The notes beneath the pieces are model-generated. The model saw only the letters and a program-made list of their open reading frames with translations. It made no database searches and was not told the origin of the DNA. From Allomuricauda sp. (lineage in GTDB: Bacteria > Bacteroidota > Bacteroidia > Flavobacteriales > Flavobacteriaceae), in NCBI RefSeq assembly GCF_028280385.1, contig NZ_JANQLX010000017.1, positions 310,001 to 374,000 of the forward strand: DNA of 64,000 bases, read 5' to 3'. Positions within the stretch are counted from its first letter, which is position 1, and each line of letters starts with the position of its first letter. Shown here piece after piece: positions 27,904 to 37,422 of this stretch. A program made the translations under genes and the position numbers.

Positions 27904-30900
27904 TCATCTTAATCTTGATTCCTTTAGGTTAACAATTATGTATCGGACCTCGTCGGTTCTTTCAAAAAGCTCCTTGCTATGTTGTAGGTCCAGACTTAAG
28001 GTATTAAAGGTTGTTTTACTGTTGTTTTTATCCAGGACCACCACGCTCTCCTCTGCTGATATATTGTAGATGATGGGTACTTGGCAATAGGTAAAGCAAA
28101 GTGCGTCTTGATCCACCTGGATTTTTCGCTTTTGGGAATTAACATCCACAAAATTGAAGCTTGTTGAAGCTGTTAGGAATTCGCTTTTTCTTAGCAAGAC
28201 CGGATTGAACTTTAGTGCCCCGTCTTCAACAAACACGCCCAATTCCCCAAACCTGCTTAGGATATCTTCTTTCACCTGACCGGTCATACCGGGCTGTTGG
28301 GCGCCTTTTCCTGCCGGAGTATGGGAATAGGGATCTGTTGGGAAAGCACCATAGAGTTCAGGGGACTTATGTACCCCAATACCCTCATTGATTTCATAAA
28401 AATGCTCCAACAATTTGCCCACCACAACAGCATCAGCCCCTTTTTCGATGGCTTCTACGGAACACTCCATAACTGCCAACAACAATTTGGAAACCATATG
28501 CCAATAGATGGACCCAAGGCCTTCATATCCATAAAAAGTTCCCGACCTTCCGGTAAATGCCTTATGGTTGAAGACATCCTCAAAAATTTGAAGCACCAAT
28601 CCAGATTCCTTATCAAGCAGTTGTTGGTATTTTTCCGATAAAGCATGGAGAGCCTCTTCCAAGTCTCCGGCGTTTTTGAAGTCGCCGTTGAAGTGGAAGT
28701 CCCCATTGATATCTTTTTCTAGCACCTTTACATCGCCATCCTCCACTAGTTTGGACAACAATCCGGATTTATTGACCTGCTCTGCCGGAATGGTATTTTT
28801 ATTCATGAACGAAGGCAGTTCTTTGTTCGGGTACAGTAAATAGCTGTACTGGTCTGGTCGGAACAATTTGCTTTGCTTTAGGCCATCCAATACCTCCAAA
28901 TTCTGTTTGGGTGTCAGGTAACCCGAACTCAAAACTGCTACTTGCCCTTCCAACATTTCGCTCAAATAAGAAATGGAAGCGCTCTTTCCTTCGGTCACTG
29001 TCATTAAATTATAGGCATGGTACATCCCATCCTCCCTTTTGTTGGCAGCAATGGAGTGCTCCAAAAATTCGAGGGCAATGGATATCATCTGCTTTAATTC
29101 ATCAACTGCCAACGCTGACTTTTGACCGGTAAAAGCATTATCGTAGATATTTGTTCTAAACAGGCTGCCAGCCTGGCCCAATTCCTGGACAATCTGAAAT
29201 CTTTCTTCGTCCCCCAATGATCCTGAAAGTAAATAGTGATGTTCCGCAAAGGTCTTGGCAATGCTACTGAAAAACCCGTGTACTTCTTTGGAAAGTCCCA
29301 CTTCCTTAACCTCAGAACCCTCCAACAATTCCTCGAAGAATTTTAAAAATCTTCGCAAATAATACAGGGTTACCATAGACACCCCATTGCCCACCAGGGC
29401 ATTGTTGGCATCATTCCATTCTGGACGCTGGGTATTCATCCAAATACCTCCTTCCGGTACCAAATTGGACAGTTTGGACAAGACAGTCGCCAATATTTTT
29501 TCTAGGAAATTGGCCTTGTGGATGGTATTATCGCTTGTAGTGAGCAGGGCCCCATCAGCACCCAATTCCATTCTTCGCTCGCGGATGGTTTTATCCAACG
29601 CTTCATCAAACTCAATGGTATCCTTTGGGTTCTTTACAATATCCTCAAACCCCTTGATTCTGTAAGGCACATTGGCGTAGACAAAAAGATCCTGACCAAA
29701 ATAACTGTCCAGCTTGCCCGGATAATGGTCTTGAATAAACTCCAAGAATTTCAGCAAATAGATGATTTGGTGGTCGCCCCAATATCCGATATAGGACCAT
29801 GGGTCATCTGGTTCAACTATTTCCCAATCAAATCCTCCTTTTGTAATTCTATAGGGATTGTAGCCATCAAAGGTGGTGGCATTCAAGAACTTGTGGATCA
29901 TGTTTTCAATGAATTCCGGATAAGAATGCGCTAGTGCCTCCCAATTTTGGAAGATATCCCGCCAATTTCCTTCATAATCCAGAATCTTGGATCCGTCTAC
30001 TTCACTCCTTGTATTGATGGAAAACCTGTTCCAAGGCCTACTGGGGTCGCCATGCCTGCGACTGAATTTTAAGGGCATGTATTCCAAGCAGAGACGCACA
30101 AAATCGCTATCGTGGTTTTGATCCGTCAATGTTTTAAGTGCTGATAGTGGAAATACCCCTGGTAAATCAGCAAGGATGTTCTCCGCATTTTTGAAAACTT
30201 CCTTATTGGCTTTTGAAAGGTAGTCCTCAAAATCCCATTTTTCAATTCGGTATCCATCATCGAAAATCCCACCACGCATTATGTTGAACAGGGTGTTGGA
30301 GAAATGTCGGGTATCCCTTAGACCATCCGAGGTCAATTGAAGACCATCGGAAGCTGCCGTTAAGGCTATGAGCTGCTTTGTTCCTTTCTCAATATCCTCA
30401 TTTATGTTTTGGGCCACTTGTGCCGGATTCTTAAGGGAAGCGGCAATTTCAACTATGGCGGAATGGTTCTGGTTGACGTTTAGAACGATCATCCACTGTT
30501 TACTGGATTTTGGGGCCAAAAGCAAATCCGTATTTAAAAAATAGGCTCCTTTTTCCGCTTTTATATCGGTCTCTTGGTGCACGGTGTGTTTGGTCCTAAA
30601 ATCGTTGAGTTGTAATGAAGACAAAAGGTACTTGGGGTTTTCCAAACCAATGGACCAGGCCACATTTGCCTTCAAGGCCTCGCTGGGTTCCGCCTTATCC
30701 ACAATAATGGCGCTTAGTGCGTATATACCTATGCCTTCCTTTTCAATTAATTCACTGCGCTTGTATGCGTCCACTAAATTGCTCTGTCTGTTCTGCAGGT
30801 CACTTCCAACACCATAAGGGATTAAATTCTGCACACCATCCAAGACGGAAACCTTGACTTCCTGATCACCCAAATTGGACAAAGATGACTTCCTTACAAA

Positions 30901-31365
30901 ACCATAGGTATCACTGGAGTTCCATTGATAACTGTACTTCAGGTCCAAATCATGGTTTATTTCTTCGAAGAGAATTTTATTGCCGTAAACACTTTTATAC
31001 AGATTTCTGGAAACTTGGTATTTTCCCCGATCACGGTCAGAAAAGGGTTCCCAAACTACAGGTCCATCTGGATGGTGCACAAGAAATATACTTTTGCTGC
31101 CGGTTATCTCCGCAGACTCCGTAATCTTATCGTCAGTATAGTACGGAAAAAGGGAATACTCCGTATTTTTTCGTCCAGCAGTCAGCCCTCCATTACTTGA
31201 AATGAACATCCAGTGATCGGAATCACTTACGATGCTCATAAAGAAAGGTCGTAATGAATCGCTATCTGAAATCTTGAAAAAGTTTTCGTCGCCTATTTTA
31301 AGCTGTTCCATTGTTTTGGTATTAACTGCTTTGGTTTCTTTTTCCAGTGATGCTTCACTTATCAT
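27904..31365 (-). CDS. Putative beta-glucan/oligosaccharide phosphorylase, GH149 most likely (alternatives GH161/GH94-like), cytoplasmic
   Basis: ~1150 aa; FISSNGGLTAGRKNTEYSLFPYYTDDKI N-terminal motif; GNWRDIFQNWEAL and RPEWNDANNALVGNG resemble the RDQ and catalytic WND motifs of clan GH-Q phosphorylases; sits with GH17/GH30/GH16. ORF track start 31377 is TTG. Confidence 0.65.
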   Translation of the reverse strand: MISEASLEKETKAVNTKTMEQLKIGDENFFKISDSDSLRPFFMSIVSDSDHWMFISSNGGLTAGRKNTEYSLFPYYTDDKITESAEITGSKSIFLVHHPDGPVVWEPFSDRDRGKYQVSRNLYKSVYGNKILFEEINHDLDLKYSYQWNSSDTYGFVRKSSLSNLGDQEVKVSVLDGVQNLIPYGVGSDLQNRQSNLVDAYKRSELIEKEGIGIYALSAIIVDKAEPSEALKANVAWSIGLENPKYLLSSLQLNDFRTKHTVHQETDIKAEKGAYFLNTDLLLAPKSSKQWMIVLNVNQNHSAIVEIAASLKNPAQVAQNINEDIEKGTKQLIALTAASDGLQLTSDGLRDTRHFSNTLFNIMRGGIFDDGYRIEKWDFEDYLSKANKEVFKNAENILADLPGVFPLSALKTLTDQNHDSDFVRLCLEYMPLKFSRRHGDPSRPWNRFSINTRSEVDGSKILDYEGNWRDIFQNWEALAHSYPEFIENMIHKFLNATTFDGYNPYRITKGGFDWEIVEPDDPWSYIGYWGDHQIIYLLKFLEFIQDHYPGKLDSYFGQDLFVYANVPYRIKGFEDIVKNPKDTIEFDEALDKTIRERRMELGADGALLTTSDNTIHKANFLEKILATVLSKLSNLVPEGGIWMNTQRPEWNDANNALVGNGVSMVTLYYLRRFLKFFEELLEGSEVKEVGLSKEVHGFFSSIAKTFAEHHYLLSGSLGDEERFQIVQELGQAGSLFRTNIYDNAFTGQKSALAVDELKQMISIALEFLEHSIAANKREDGMYHAYNLMTVTEGKSASISYLSEMLEGQVAVLSSGYLTPKQNLEVLDGLKQSKLFRPDQYSYLLYPNKELPSFMNKNTIPAEQVNKSGLLSKLVEDGDVKVLEKDINGDFHFNGDFKNAGDLEEALHALSEKYQQLLDKESGLVLQIFEDVFNHKAFTGRSGTFYGYEGLGSIYWHMVSKLLLAVMECSVEAIEKGADAVVVGKLLEHFYEINEGIGVHKSPELYGAFPTDPYSHTPAGKGAQQPGMTGQVKEDILSRFGELGVFVEDGALKFNPVLLRKSEFLTASTSFNFVDVNSQKRKIQVDQDALCFTYCQVPIIYNISAEESVVVLDKNNSKTTFNTLSLDLQHSKELFERTDEVRYIIVNLKESRLR

Positions 31366-31382
31366 TGTCAAATTCAATATGT

Positions 31383-32924
31383 TTATGTCCTAATCAACAA
31401 ATCTTCCACTTCCTCCAATGTTTTGCCTTTGGTTTCCACTACATAACGGGAAACGAAAATGAACGCGACGGAGGAAAAAATCGCATAAATGGCAAAGGTC
31501 CAAGTAGGCCCCAGATTGGTAAGTTCCCAAGGAAAAACCTGGGTTACCGAAAAACTCACCAAGGAATTGAAAAAGCCCACAACTGAAATGGCAATTCCTT
31601 TGATCTTGTTCGGGAATATCTCCGATATCAATGTCCACATTACGGGTCCCAGCGAAATGGCAAATGCCGCCACATAGAGTAAAATGGCAATCAGTACCAA
31701 GGTGGCATTGATTTGGATGAAATTGGTGACCTGATTCCTCTTGAATTCCAAAAATTGCGCCGGGCCCAGTTTTCCCCTTACTTCATTGAACAGTGCTGTT
31801 TGGCTATCATAGGTTTTACCCTCCAATTCGGTCAACGCCACATAAATCTGGTAATCCTCCACTTTCCGTAAAGACGATTCCTTGAATTCGTAGCTGGCAT
31901 TGTTAAAGGCAAAAGTGGCCATGAGCAAGGCTATTGTCATGACGCCAGAACCTATTAAAAGTAGTGGTTTTCGACCTAATTTATCAATCAGCCAAATGGC
32001 GACCAAGGTAAACACCAAATTGGTCAAGCCCACCACAATGGCCTGCAAAAATGAGGAATCAGTGCTTCCCCCAGCCTGTTCAAATATGGTAGGTGCATAG
32101 TAAAATATAGCGTTGATTCCCGTAATCTGTTGAAAGAAGGCAATGCCAAGGGCTATGATCATTATAGTGGCGTATTTACTTTTGAACAAGTCCGCCAAAC
32201 GTCCTTTTTGTTCCTTTTTTTCGCGTCCCCTTTGGATTTCCATTACGGTGATTTCCGCATATTCCTCGCCTCCAATTTTCTGCAAGATTTTTCGGGCCAG
32301 CTTGATCTTGTTCAATTTTAGAATCAACCATCTTGGACTTTGTGGAACGGTAAAAAGGGACAAGAAGTAAACTACTGCCGGAATGGCCTCCACCCCGAGC
32401 ATCCATCGCCAGCTTTCGTCACCGTAATTCACCAAGAAATAATTGGAAAAATAGGCCACAGAAATACCGATAACAATATTCAATTGGTTGAAGGACACCA
32501 AACTCCCTCTAAGGTTGGGGGGTGCTATTTCCGCAATGTAAATAGGTGCTATAAGAATAGCCCCGCCAATGCCAACACCACCTATAATGCGGGCTATAAT
32601 AAATTCCGTGTAACCTGTAGCCAAAGCCGACCATGTAGCGGAAATGGCAAAAAGTGCGGCCACAACGATCAATACTTTCTTTCTTCCAAACCTATCCGCC
32701 AGGGGTCCGGCCATCAAATTCCCGGCCATTGCCCCAAATATGACACAGCCCACCGCAAATCCCAGCATGGCATCTGTCATCTCAAAATAGGTAGTAATTC
32801 CTTTTATCGCACCGGATATCACCGCACTATCAAAACCCAACAGAAATCCTCCCAGTGCTACGATCAAACTGATGAGCACCGTATAGGATTTGTTCATTTT
32901 AACAACTTGCTTGTTCTGGGACAT
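31383..32924 (-). CDS. MFS sugar porter (SP) family transporter
   Basis: GFLLGFDSAVISGAI, DRFGRKKVLI, PQSPRWLILK, GPVMWTLISEIFPNKIKG, VETKGKTLEEVE signatures. Confidence 0.93.
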   Translation of the reverse strand: MSQNKQVVKMNKSYTVLISLIVALGGFLLGFDSAVISGAIKGITTYFEMTDAMLGFAVGCVIFGAMAGNLMAGPLADRFGRKKVLIVVAALFAISATWSALATGYTEFIIARIIGGVGIGGAILIAPIYIAEIAPPNLRGSLVSFNQLNIVIGISVAYFSNYFLVNYGDESWRWMLGVEAIPAVVYFLSLFTVPQSPRWLILKLNKIKLARKILQKIGGEEYAEITVMEIQRGREKKEQKGRLADLFKSKYATIMIIALGIAFFQQITGINAIFYYAPTIFEQAGGSTDSSFLQAIVVGLTNLVFTLVAIWLIDKLGRKPLLLIGSGVMTIALLMATFAFNNASYEFKESSLRKVEDYQIYVALTELEGKTYDSQTALFNEVRGKLGPAQFLEFKRNQVTNFIQINATLVLIAILLYVAAFAISLGPVMWTLISEIFPNKIKGIAISVVGFFNSLVSFSVTQVFPWELTNLGPTWTFAIYAIFSSVAFIFVSRYVVETKGKTLEEVEDLLIRT

Positions 32925-32973
32925 ATAGATTGCTGGTTTCTATTGGTAATGGGATGTTGATACCCGATTGGTT

Positions 32974-33005
32974 GGATAGGCCGGACCATACGTCCGACCT
33001 ATTCC
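32974..33005. other. Intercistronic stem-loop
   Basis: ggataggccggac-catac-gtccgacctattcc, long imperfect inverted repeat without T-tract between the CBM-repeat lipoprotein and the sugar porter. Confidence 0.55.
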
Positions 33006-33067
33006 GTAACAACCAATTTTCTAATTCACCATTATTCCTGATACACAAGAATAATTTCTTTATGATT

Positions 33068-36000
33068 CTAAATTTCTGTTACAACAACGTCATCAATGAT
33101 CACTTCTCCTGCACAGGTACCCGCGCCACCGCAAGTTGCCTGTATCAATAAGGATATACCTTCTTCTATACTGGCATCTGTAGTGAAAGTACCCGTATAG
33201 GTCTGCCATACCCCTGTTGTGGTCACATCAGCAGCATTTCCTAAATCATGGGCAACAGCTGGGTTGGTGGTAAATTCGGAGAATGCCAATACCTGCAGTA
33301 TTGCCCCGTCCACAAAACTTGTGTTGATCTTGTACCTAAATTCTACTTGAACGCCCTGGCTACCAGCAATACTGGTTGCGAAACGCTCTTGCTTGATATT
33401 TGGCACCTGGGCGGGCCCCGAGGTTAGTCTAACAGAGTATGTACCTGTGTTGGCATCGGTATCAATTATAGTGACAGCACCACCTCCGTCATTGAGTTGC
33501 CAGCATGCACCGTCACCTGAATTAGCCTCAAATCCACCGTTGGACAAAAGTTCGCCGGTAGGGGGTGCAGGACATCCTCCACCACCTCCGCCACCGGAAG
33601 TTCTATAGAAATAGATATTGTCCAAATAGATATCATGTGGATCCGTGTTGGCGCTTCCATCACCATTGAACTGGCCGTCAAACTTCATTTGGATCACGCT
33701 GTCCCATGTCATTCCCGTGAAATCGCCAATTGGCAGGTCCACACTGTTCCAGGATCCTGGGGTTACTGGCACCACGACCAATACTTCGCCAGCTCCTGTT
33801 CCACTGTTGATGGGACTGATTTTCACCTGACGGTCCGTTCCGCTTGGTACCCAAATATCCACATGGATGAATTCCATTGCGGAAGCATCTTGCGCATTAC
33901 CGGAGAAATCGGTTCCCTGGTAGTTGAAGGTTGGATAGGCTAAGGTCAAATTCCCATCTCCTGGATCGAAGGAAGGGTTCACCAAACCAAAGCCGGACTG
34001 GCCCCAATTGGGATCATAATCGATTCCTGAGATATTGGTATATGTTCCACCATATATGGAGATCACATCTGCAGCATCCCTAGCGGGAGGAACCGGCGCG
34101 GACGTTGTAGGCGCAGTTCCGCCACCGCTCGGCGCTTTGTAGAAATAGATATTGTCCAAATAGATATCATGGGGGTCTGTGTTGGCACTACCATCGCCAT
34201 TGAACTGGCCATCAAACTTCATTTGAATCACACTATCCCAGGTCATCCCTGTGAAATCACCAATGGGAAGATCAACACTGTTCCATGCCCCAGGGGTCAA
34301 AGGAACCTCGACAAGAACTTCTCCTGCACCGGTACCACTATTGATAGGACTGACTTTCACCTGGCGGTCCGTACCCGATGGCACCCAGATATCTATGTGC
34401 AAAAACTCCATTGCCGAGGCATCTTGAGCATTTCCTGAAAAATCGGTACCCTGATAGTTAAAGGTTGGGTAGGCCAAGGCCAAGTTCCCATCTCCTGGAT
34501 CAAAGGCAGTGTTCACCAATCCAAATCCGGACTGGCCCCAGTTGGGATCATAATCAATTCCTGTTACGTTGGTGTAAGTTCCTCCATATATGGAGATCAC
34601 ATCCGCAGCATCCCTAGCAGGCGGAACCGGTGCAGATGTTGTTGGAGCATTGCCACCACTGCTTGGTTCTTTATAGAAATAGATATTGTCCAAATAGATA
34701 TCATAAGGGTCGGTGTTGGCACTTCCATCGCCATTGAACTGGCCATCAAACTTCATTTGAACGACATCGTCCCATGTCATTCCCGTGAAATCGCCAATGG
34801 GTAGGTCCACGCTGTTCCAAGAGCCCGGCGTCAATGGTACTTCAACCAAAAATTCGGCCACTCCCGTACCTGCACCACCGTTGATGGGGCTGATTTTTAC
34901 TTGACGATCCGTACCACTTGGCACCCAGATATCCACGTGCAAGAATTCCATAGTGGAAGCATCTTGTGCATTACCAGAGAAATCTGTTCCCTGATAATTG
35001 AAGGTTGGGTAGGCCAAGGCCAAATTCCCATCTCCTGGATCAAAGGCAGGATTTACCAAACCGAATCCGGATTGCCCCCAGTTGGGATCATAGTCGATTC
35101 CTGTAACGTTCGTATAGGTCTCACCAAATATTGAGATTACATCCGCGGCATCCCTTGCAGGAGGAACTGGAGCGGAGGTCGTTGGAGCGTTTCCGCCACC
35201 ACTGGCTTCTTTATAGAAGTAAATGTTATCCAAGTAAATGTCGTGTGGGTCCGTATTGGCACTTCCATCACCGTTGAACTGGCCATCAAACTTAAGTTGG
35301 ACCACCTCATCCCAAGTCATTCCAGTGAAATCCCCAATTGGCAGGTCAACACTGTTCCAAGCACCAGGTGTCAATGGTACTTCAACCAGGAATTCGGCGA
35401 CTCCGGTGCCTGTGCCTCCATTGATTGGGCTGACCTTAACTTGTCTATCTGTGCCTGTAGGCACCCAAATGTCTATGTGAAGGAATTCCATTCCCGAGGC
35501 ATCCTGCGGATTTCCGGAGAAATCTGTTCCTTGGTAATTGAACGTTGGATACGCCAAGGCAAAATTGCCATCACCAGGATCGTATTCGGTATTAACAAAG
35601 GCCAAACCTGATTGTCCCCAATCTGGATTGTAGTTAATTCCATCTATGTTCGTATACGTGCCCCCGTAAATGGAGATCACATCAGCTGCATCCCTTGCAG
35701 GTGGAACCGGTGCGGACGTTGTTGGTGCAGTGCCGCCACCTCCGGTCATGGTCTCCACCTGGGTAATATCATCTATGTAGAAAGTACCTGCGGTGGTTCC
35801 AGGACCATCCACGAACATGGTAAATCTTGAGAAGCTATCGCCAGACGTGAAATCGAAGGACAACATTTCCCATCCACTACCACCATGGCTGGCGGTAATT
35901 TCTGTAGCTGCCCCGGTGCCTTCTTCAAGTTTTAGAAGGACATCAATGGCTGCATCCGCCCAGAAATTCATTTGAATGGTCTTATCCGTACTTAGGTCAA

Positions 36001-36526
36001 TAGGAGTTCCCAAATCAAAGAAGAATCCTTCAAATGCGGCTCCGCTGTTGGTTATGGCCCCTACTTTGGAAGCGGTATCATTACTACCACCAGGAGCGGG
36101 GTTGTCCACCACTTCAAATGCGGCCCCATTAAACGTGGAAGCATCGTAGTCCACATTGGCTCCATCAAAAGTAATCGGCAAAGCCACAGCTTCTGGTACC
36201 ACAATTACCAATTCGTCTTCAAAGGTATCCGAACCTCCAGCAGCATTGGATGCTGTAAGGCTTACGGTATAGGTTCCTGTAACATATGTTTTGATGGGGT
36301 CTATTTCGGTAGAGGTTGTTCCATCCCCAAAATCCCATTCGTATTTATCCGCATTTTCCGAGGTATTGATGAAGGAAACCGTTCCTGTTCCTTCCGTGGT
36401 CAATTGGGTAAACCCGGCCAATACTTCTGGAAGGCTCCCTCCTTCGTCATCTTCTTCACATCCCAAATAGGACATGGCCAAAATCATCAAGCATACAATC
36501 TTGGCTCTGTTTAATAATAGTTTCAT
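33068..36526 (-). CDS. Surface lipoprotein with PKD domain, CBM-like modules and four tandem ~178-aa repeats
   Basis: Lipobox AMSYLGCEEDDEGGS (acidic, surface-export-like); PKD segment YEWDFGDGTTSTEIDPIKTYVTGTYTVSLTASN; four copies starting APTTSAPVPPARDAADVISI; CBM4_9-like C-terminus. Confidence 0.85.
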   Translation of the reverse strand: MKLLLNRAKIVCLMILAMSYLGCEEDDEGGSLPEVLAGFTQLTTEGTGTVSFINTSENADKYEWDFGDGTTSTEIDPIKTYVTGTYTVSLTASNAAGGSDTFEDELVIVVPEAVALPITFDGANVDYDASTFNGAAFEVVDNPAPGGSNDTASKVGAITNSGAAFEGFFFDLGTPIDLSTDKTIQMNFWADAAIDVLLKLEEGTGAATEITASHGGSGWEMLSFDFTSGDSFSRFTMFVDGPGTTAGTFYIDDITQVETMTGGGGTAPTTSAPVPPARDAADVISIYGGTYTNIDGINYNPDWGQSGLAFVNTEYDPGDGNFALAYPTFNYQGTDFSGNPQDASGMEFLHIDIWVPTGTDRQVKVSPINGGTGTGVAEFLVEVPLTPGAWNSVDLPIGDFTGMTWDEVVQLKFDGQFNGDGSANTDPHDIYLDNIYFYKEASGGGNAPTTSAPVPPARDAADVISIFGETYTNVTGIDYDPNWGQSGFGLVNPAFDPGDGNLALAYPTFNYQGTDFSGNAQDASTMEFLHVDIWVPSGTDRQVKISPINGGAGTGVAEFLVEVPLTPGSWNSVDLPIGDFTGMTWDDVVQMKFDGQFNGDGSANTDPYDIYLDNIYFYKEPSSGGNAPTTSAPVPPARDAADVISIYGGTYTNVTGIDYDPNWGQSGFGLVNTAFDPGDGNLALAYPTFNYQGTDFSGNAQDASAMEFLHIDIWVPSGTDRQVKVSPINSGTGAGEVLVEVPLTPGAWNSVDLPIGDFTGMTWDSVIQMKFDGQFNGDGSANTDPHDIYLDNIYFYKAPSGGGTAPTTSAPVPPARDAADVISIYGGTYTNISGIDYDPNWGQSGFGLVNPSFDPGDGNLTLAYPTFNYQGTDFSGNAQDASAMEFIHVDIWVPSGTDRQVKISPINSGTGAGEVLVVVPVTPGSWNSVDLPIGDFTGMTWDSVIQMKFDGQFNGDGSANTDPHDIYLDNIYFYRTSGGGGGGGCPAPPTGELLSNGGFEANSGDGACWQLNDGGGAVTIIDTDANTGTYSVRLTSGPAQVPNIKQERFATSIAGSQGVQVEFRYKINTSFVDGAILQVLAFSEFTTNPAVAHDLGNAADVTTTGVWQTYTGTFTTDASIEEGISLLIQATCGGAGTCAGEVIIDDVVVTEI
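33600..35735 (-). repeat. Four tandem ~537-bp coding repeats
   Basis: Near-identical segment tagaaatagatattgtccaaatagatatcatg recurs at about 33604, 34140 and 34673, with a diverged copy at about 35212. Confidence 0.9.
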
Positions 36527-36553
36527 TTCAGTATATATTAGTTTAGTTAGCTT

Positions 36554-37390
36554 TTATTCCTCGTACACCCTTACATAATCCACCAACATGGTCTGTGGGA
36601 AAACAGTTTCAGCATTGGGGCTTCCCACAAAGGTTCCCCCTACGGCAAGGTTCATCAAGATGTAAAAAGGCTTGTTGAACACCCATGTCCCGGTAACATC
36701 CTCGGGCGTGATCTGATTGTAGAGCACGTCGTCCACATAAAAGTTGATATACTCTGGACCCCACTCTATTCCAAATACGTGGAAACCAGTATCGAATCTG
36801 TCATTCTCCAAAATGTATTCCTTGGAAATTGCCTCCCCGGCCGAATATCCCGGTCCGTGAACACTTCCAATAAGCACTGTTGGATTTTGACCGCGATATT
36901 CCATGATGTCAATTTCCCCAGCTGCTGGCCACGGATTATCATCTATATCCGCTCCCAGCATCCAGAATGCCGGCCAGATTCCTTGACCGTACGGCAAACG
37001 AATCCTCGCTTCAAAGCGGCCGTACTGTTGTTCAAAAAGATCCTTGGTCAGCAGTCTTGCAGAGGTGTACTGCGAGTTTTCAAAAGACTCTTGGCGTGCT
37101 GTTATGAGCAGGAATCCATTGTCCACTTTTACATTTTCCGGGCGACTGGTATAGTACTGTAGCTCTTGATTCCCCCAGCCATTTACACCAGTTCCTATAT
37201 CGTAACCCCAAATTTGTGGATTGGGGGCTCCTTCAGTCTCAAAATTATCCTCCATCACCAAGTTGGTAAATCTCGCAACAGTTTGTGTGTCGTCCGTTGT
37301 ACATCCTGAAAAACAGTACACTAAAAGCAACACCAATATTGATGGAAAACTTGATCTTATAGTTTTTATGTCTTTATACTTTTTATTCAT
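36554..37390 (-). CDS. GH16-family endo-beta-1,3-glucanase (laminarinase-like) lipoprotein
   Basis: GEIDIMEYRGQNP (ExDxxE) active site, YGRFEARIRLPYGQGIWPAFWMLG; lipobox YCFSGCTTDD. Confidence 0.93.
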   Translation of the reverse strand: MNKKYKDIKTIRSSFPSILVLLLVYCFSGCTTDDTQTVARFTNLVMEDNFETEGAPNPQIWGYDIGTGVNGWGNQELQYYTSRPENVKVDNGFLLITARQESFENSQYTSARLLTKDLFEQQYGRFEARIRLPYGQGIWPAFWMLGADIDDNPWPAAGEIDIMEYRGQNPTVLIGSVHGPGYSAGEAISKEYILENDRFDTGFHVFGIEWGPEYINFYVDDVLYNQITPEDVTGTWVFNKPFYILMNLAVGGTFVGSPNAETVFPQTMLVDYVRVYEE

Positions 37391-37422
37391 AACCCTATTT
37401 TTTCTATTGATTGAACACCTTA

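Noticed and set aside
33600-35735. Regular repeats that could suggest a CRISPR-like or satellite array
   Set aside because: Period ~537 bp, fully in frame and translating to four homologous protein modules; not short direct repeats with unique spacers.
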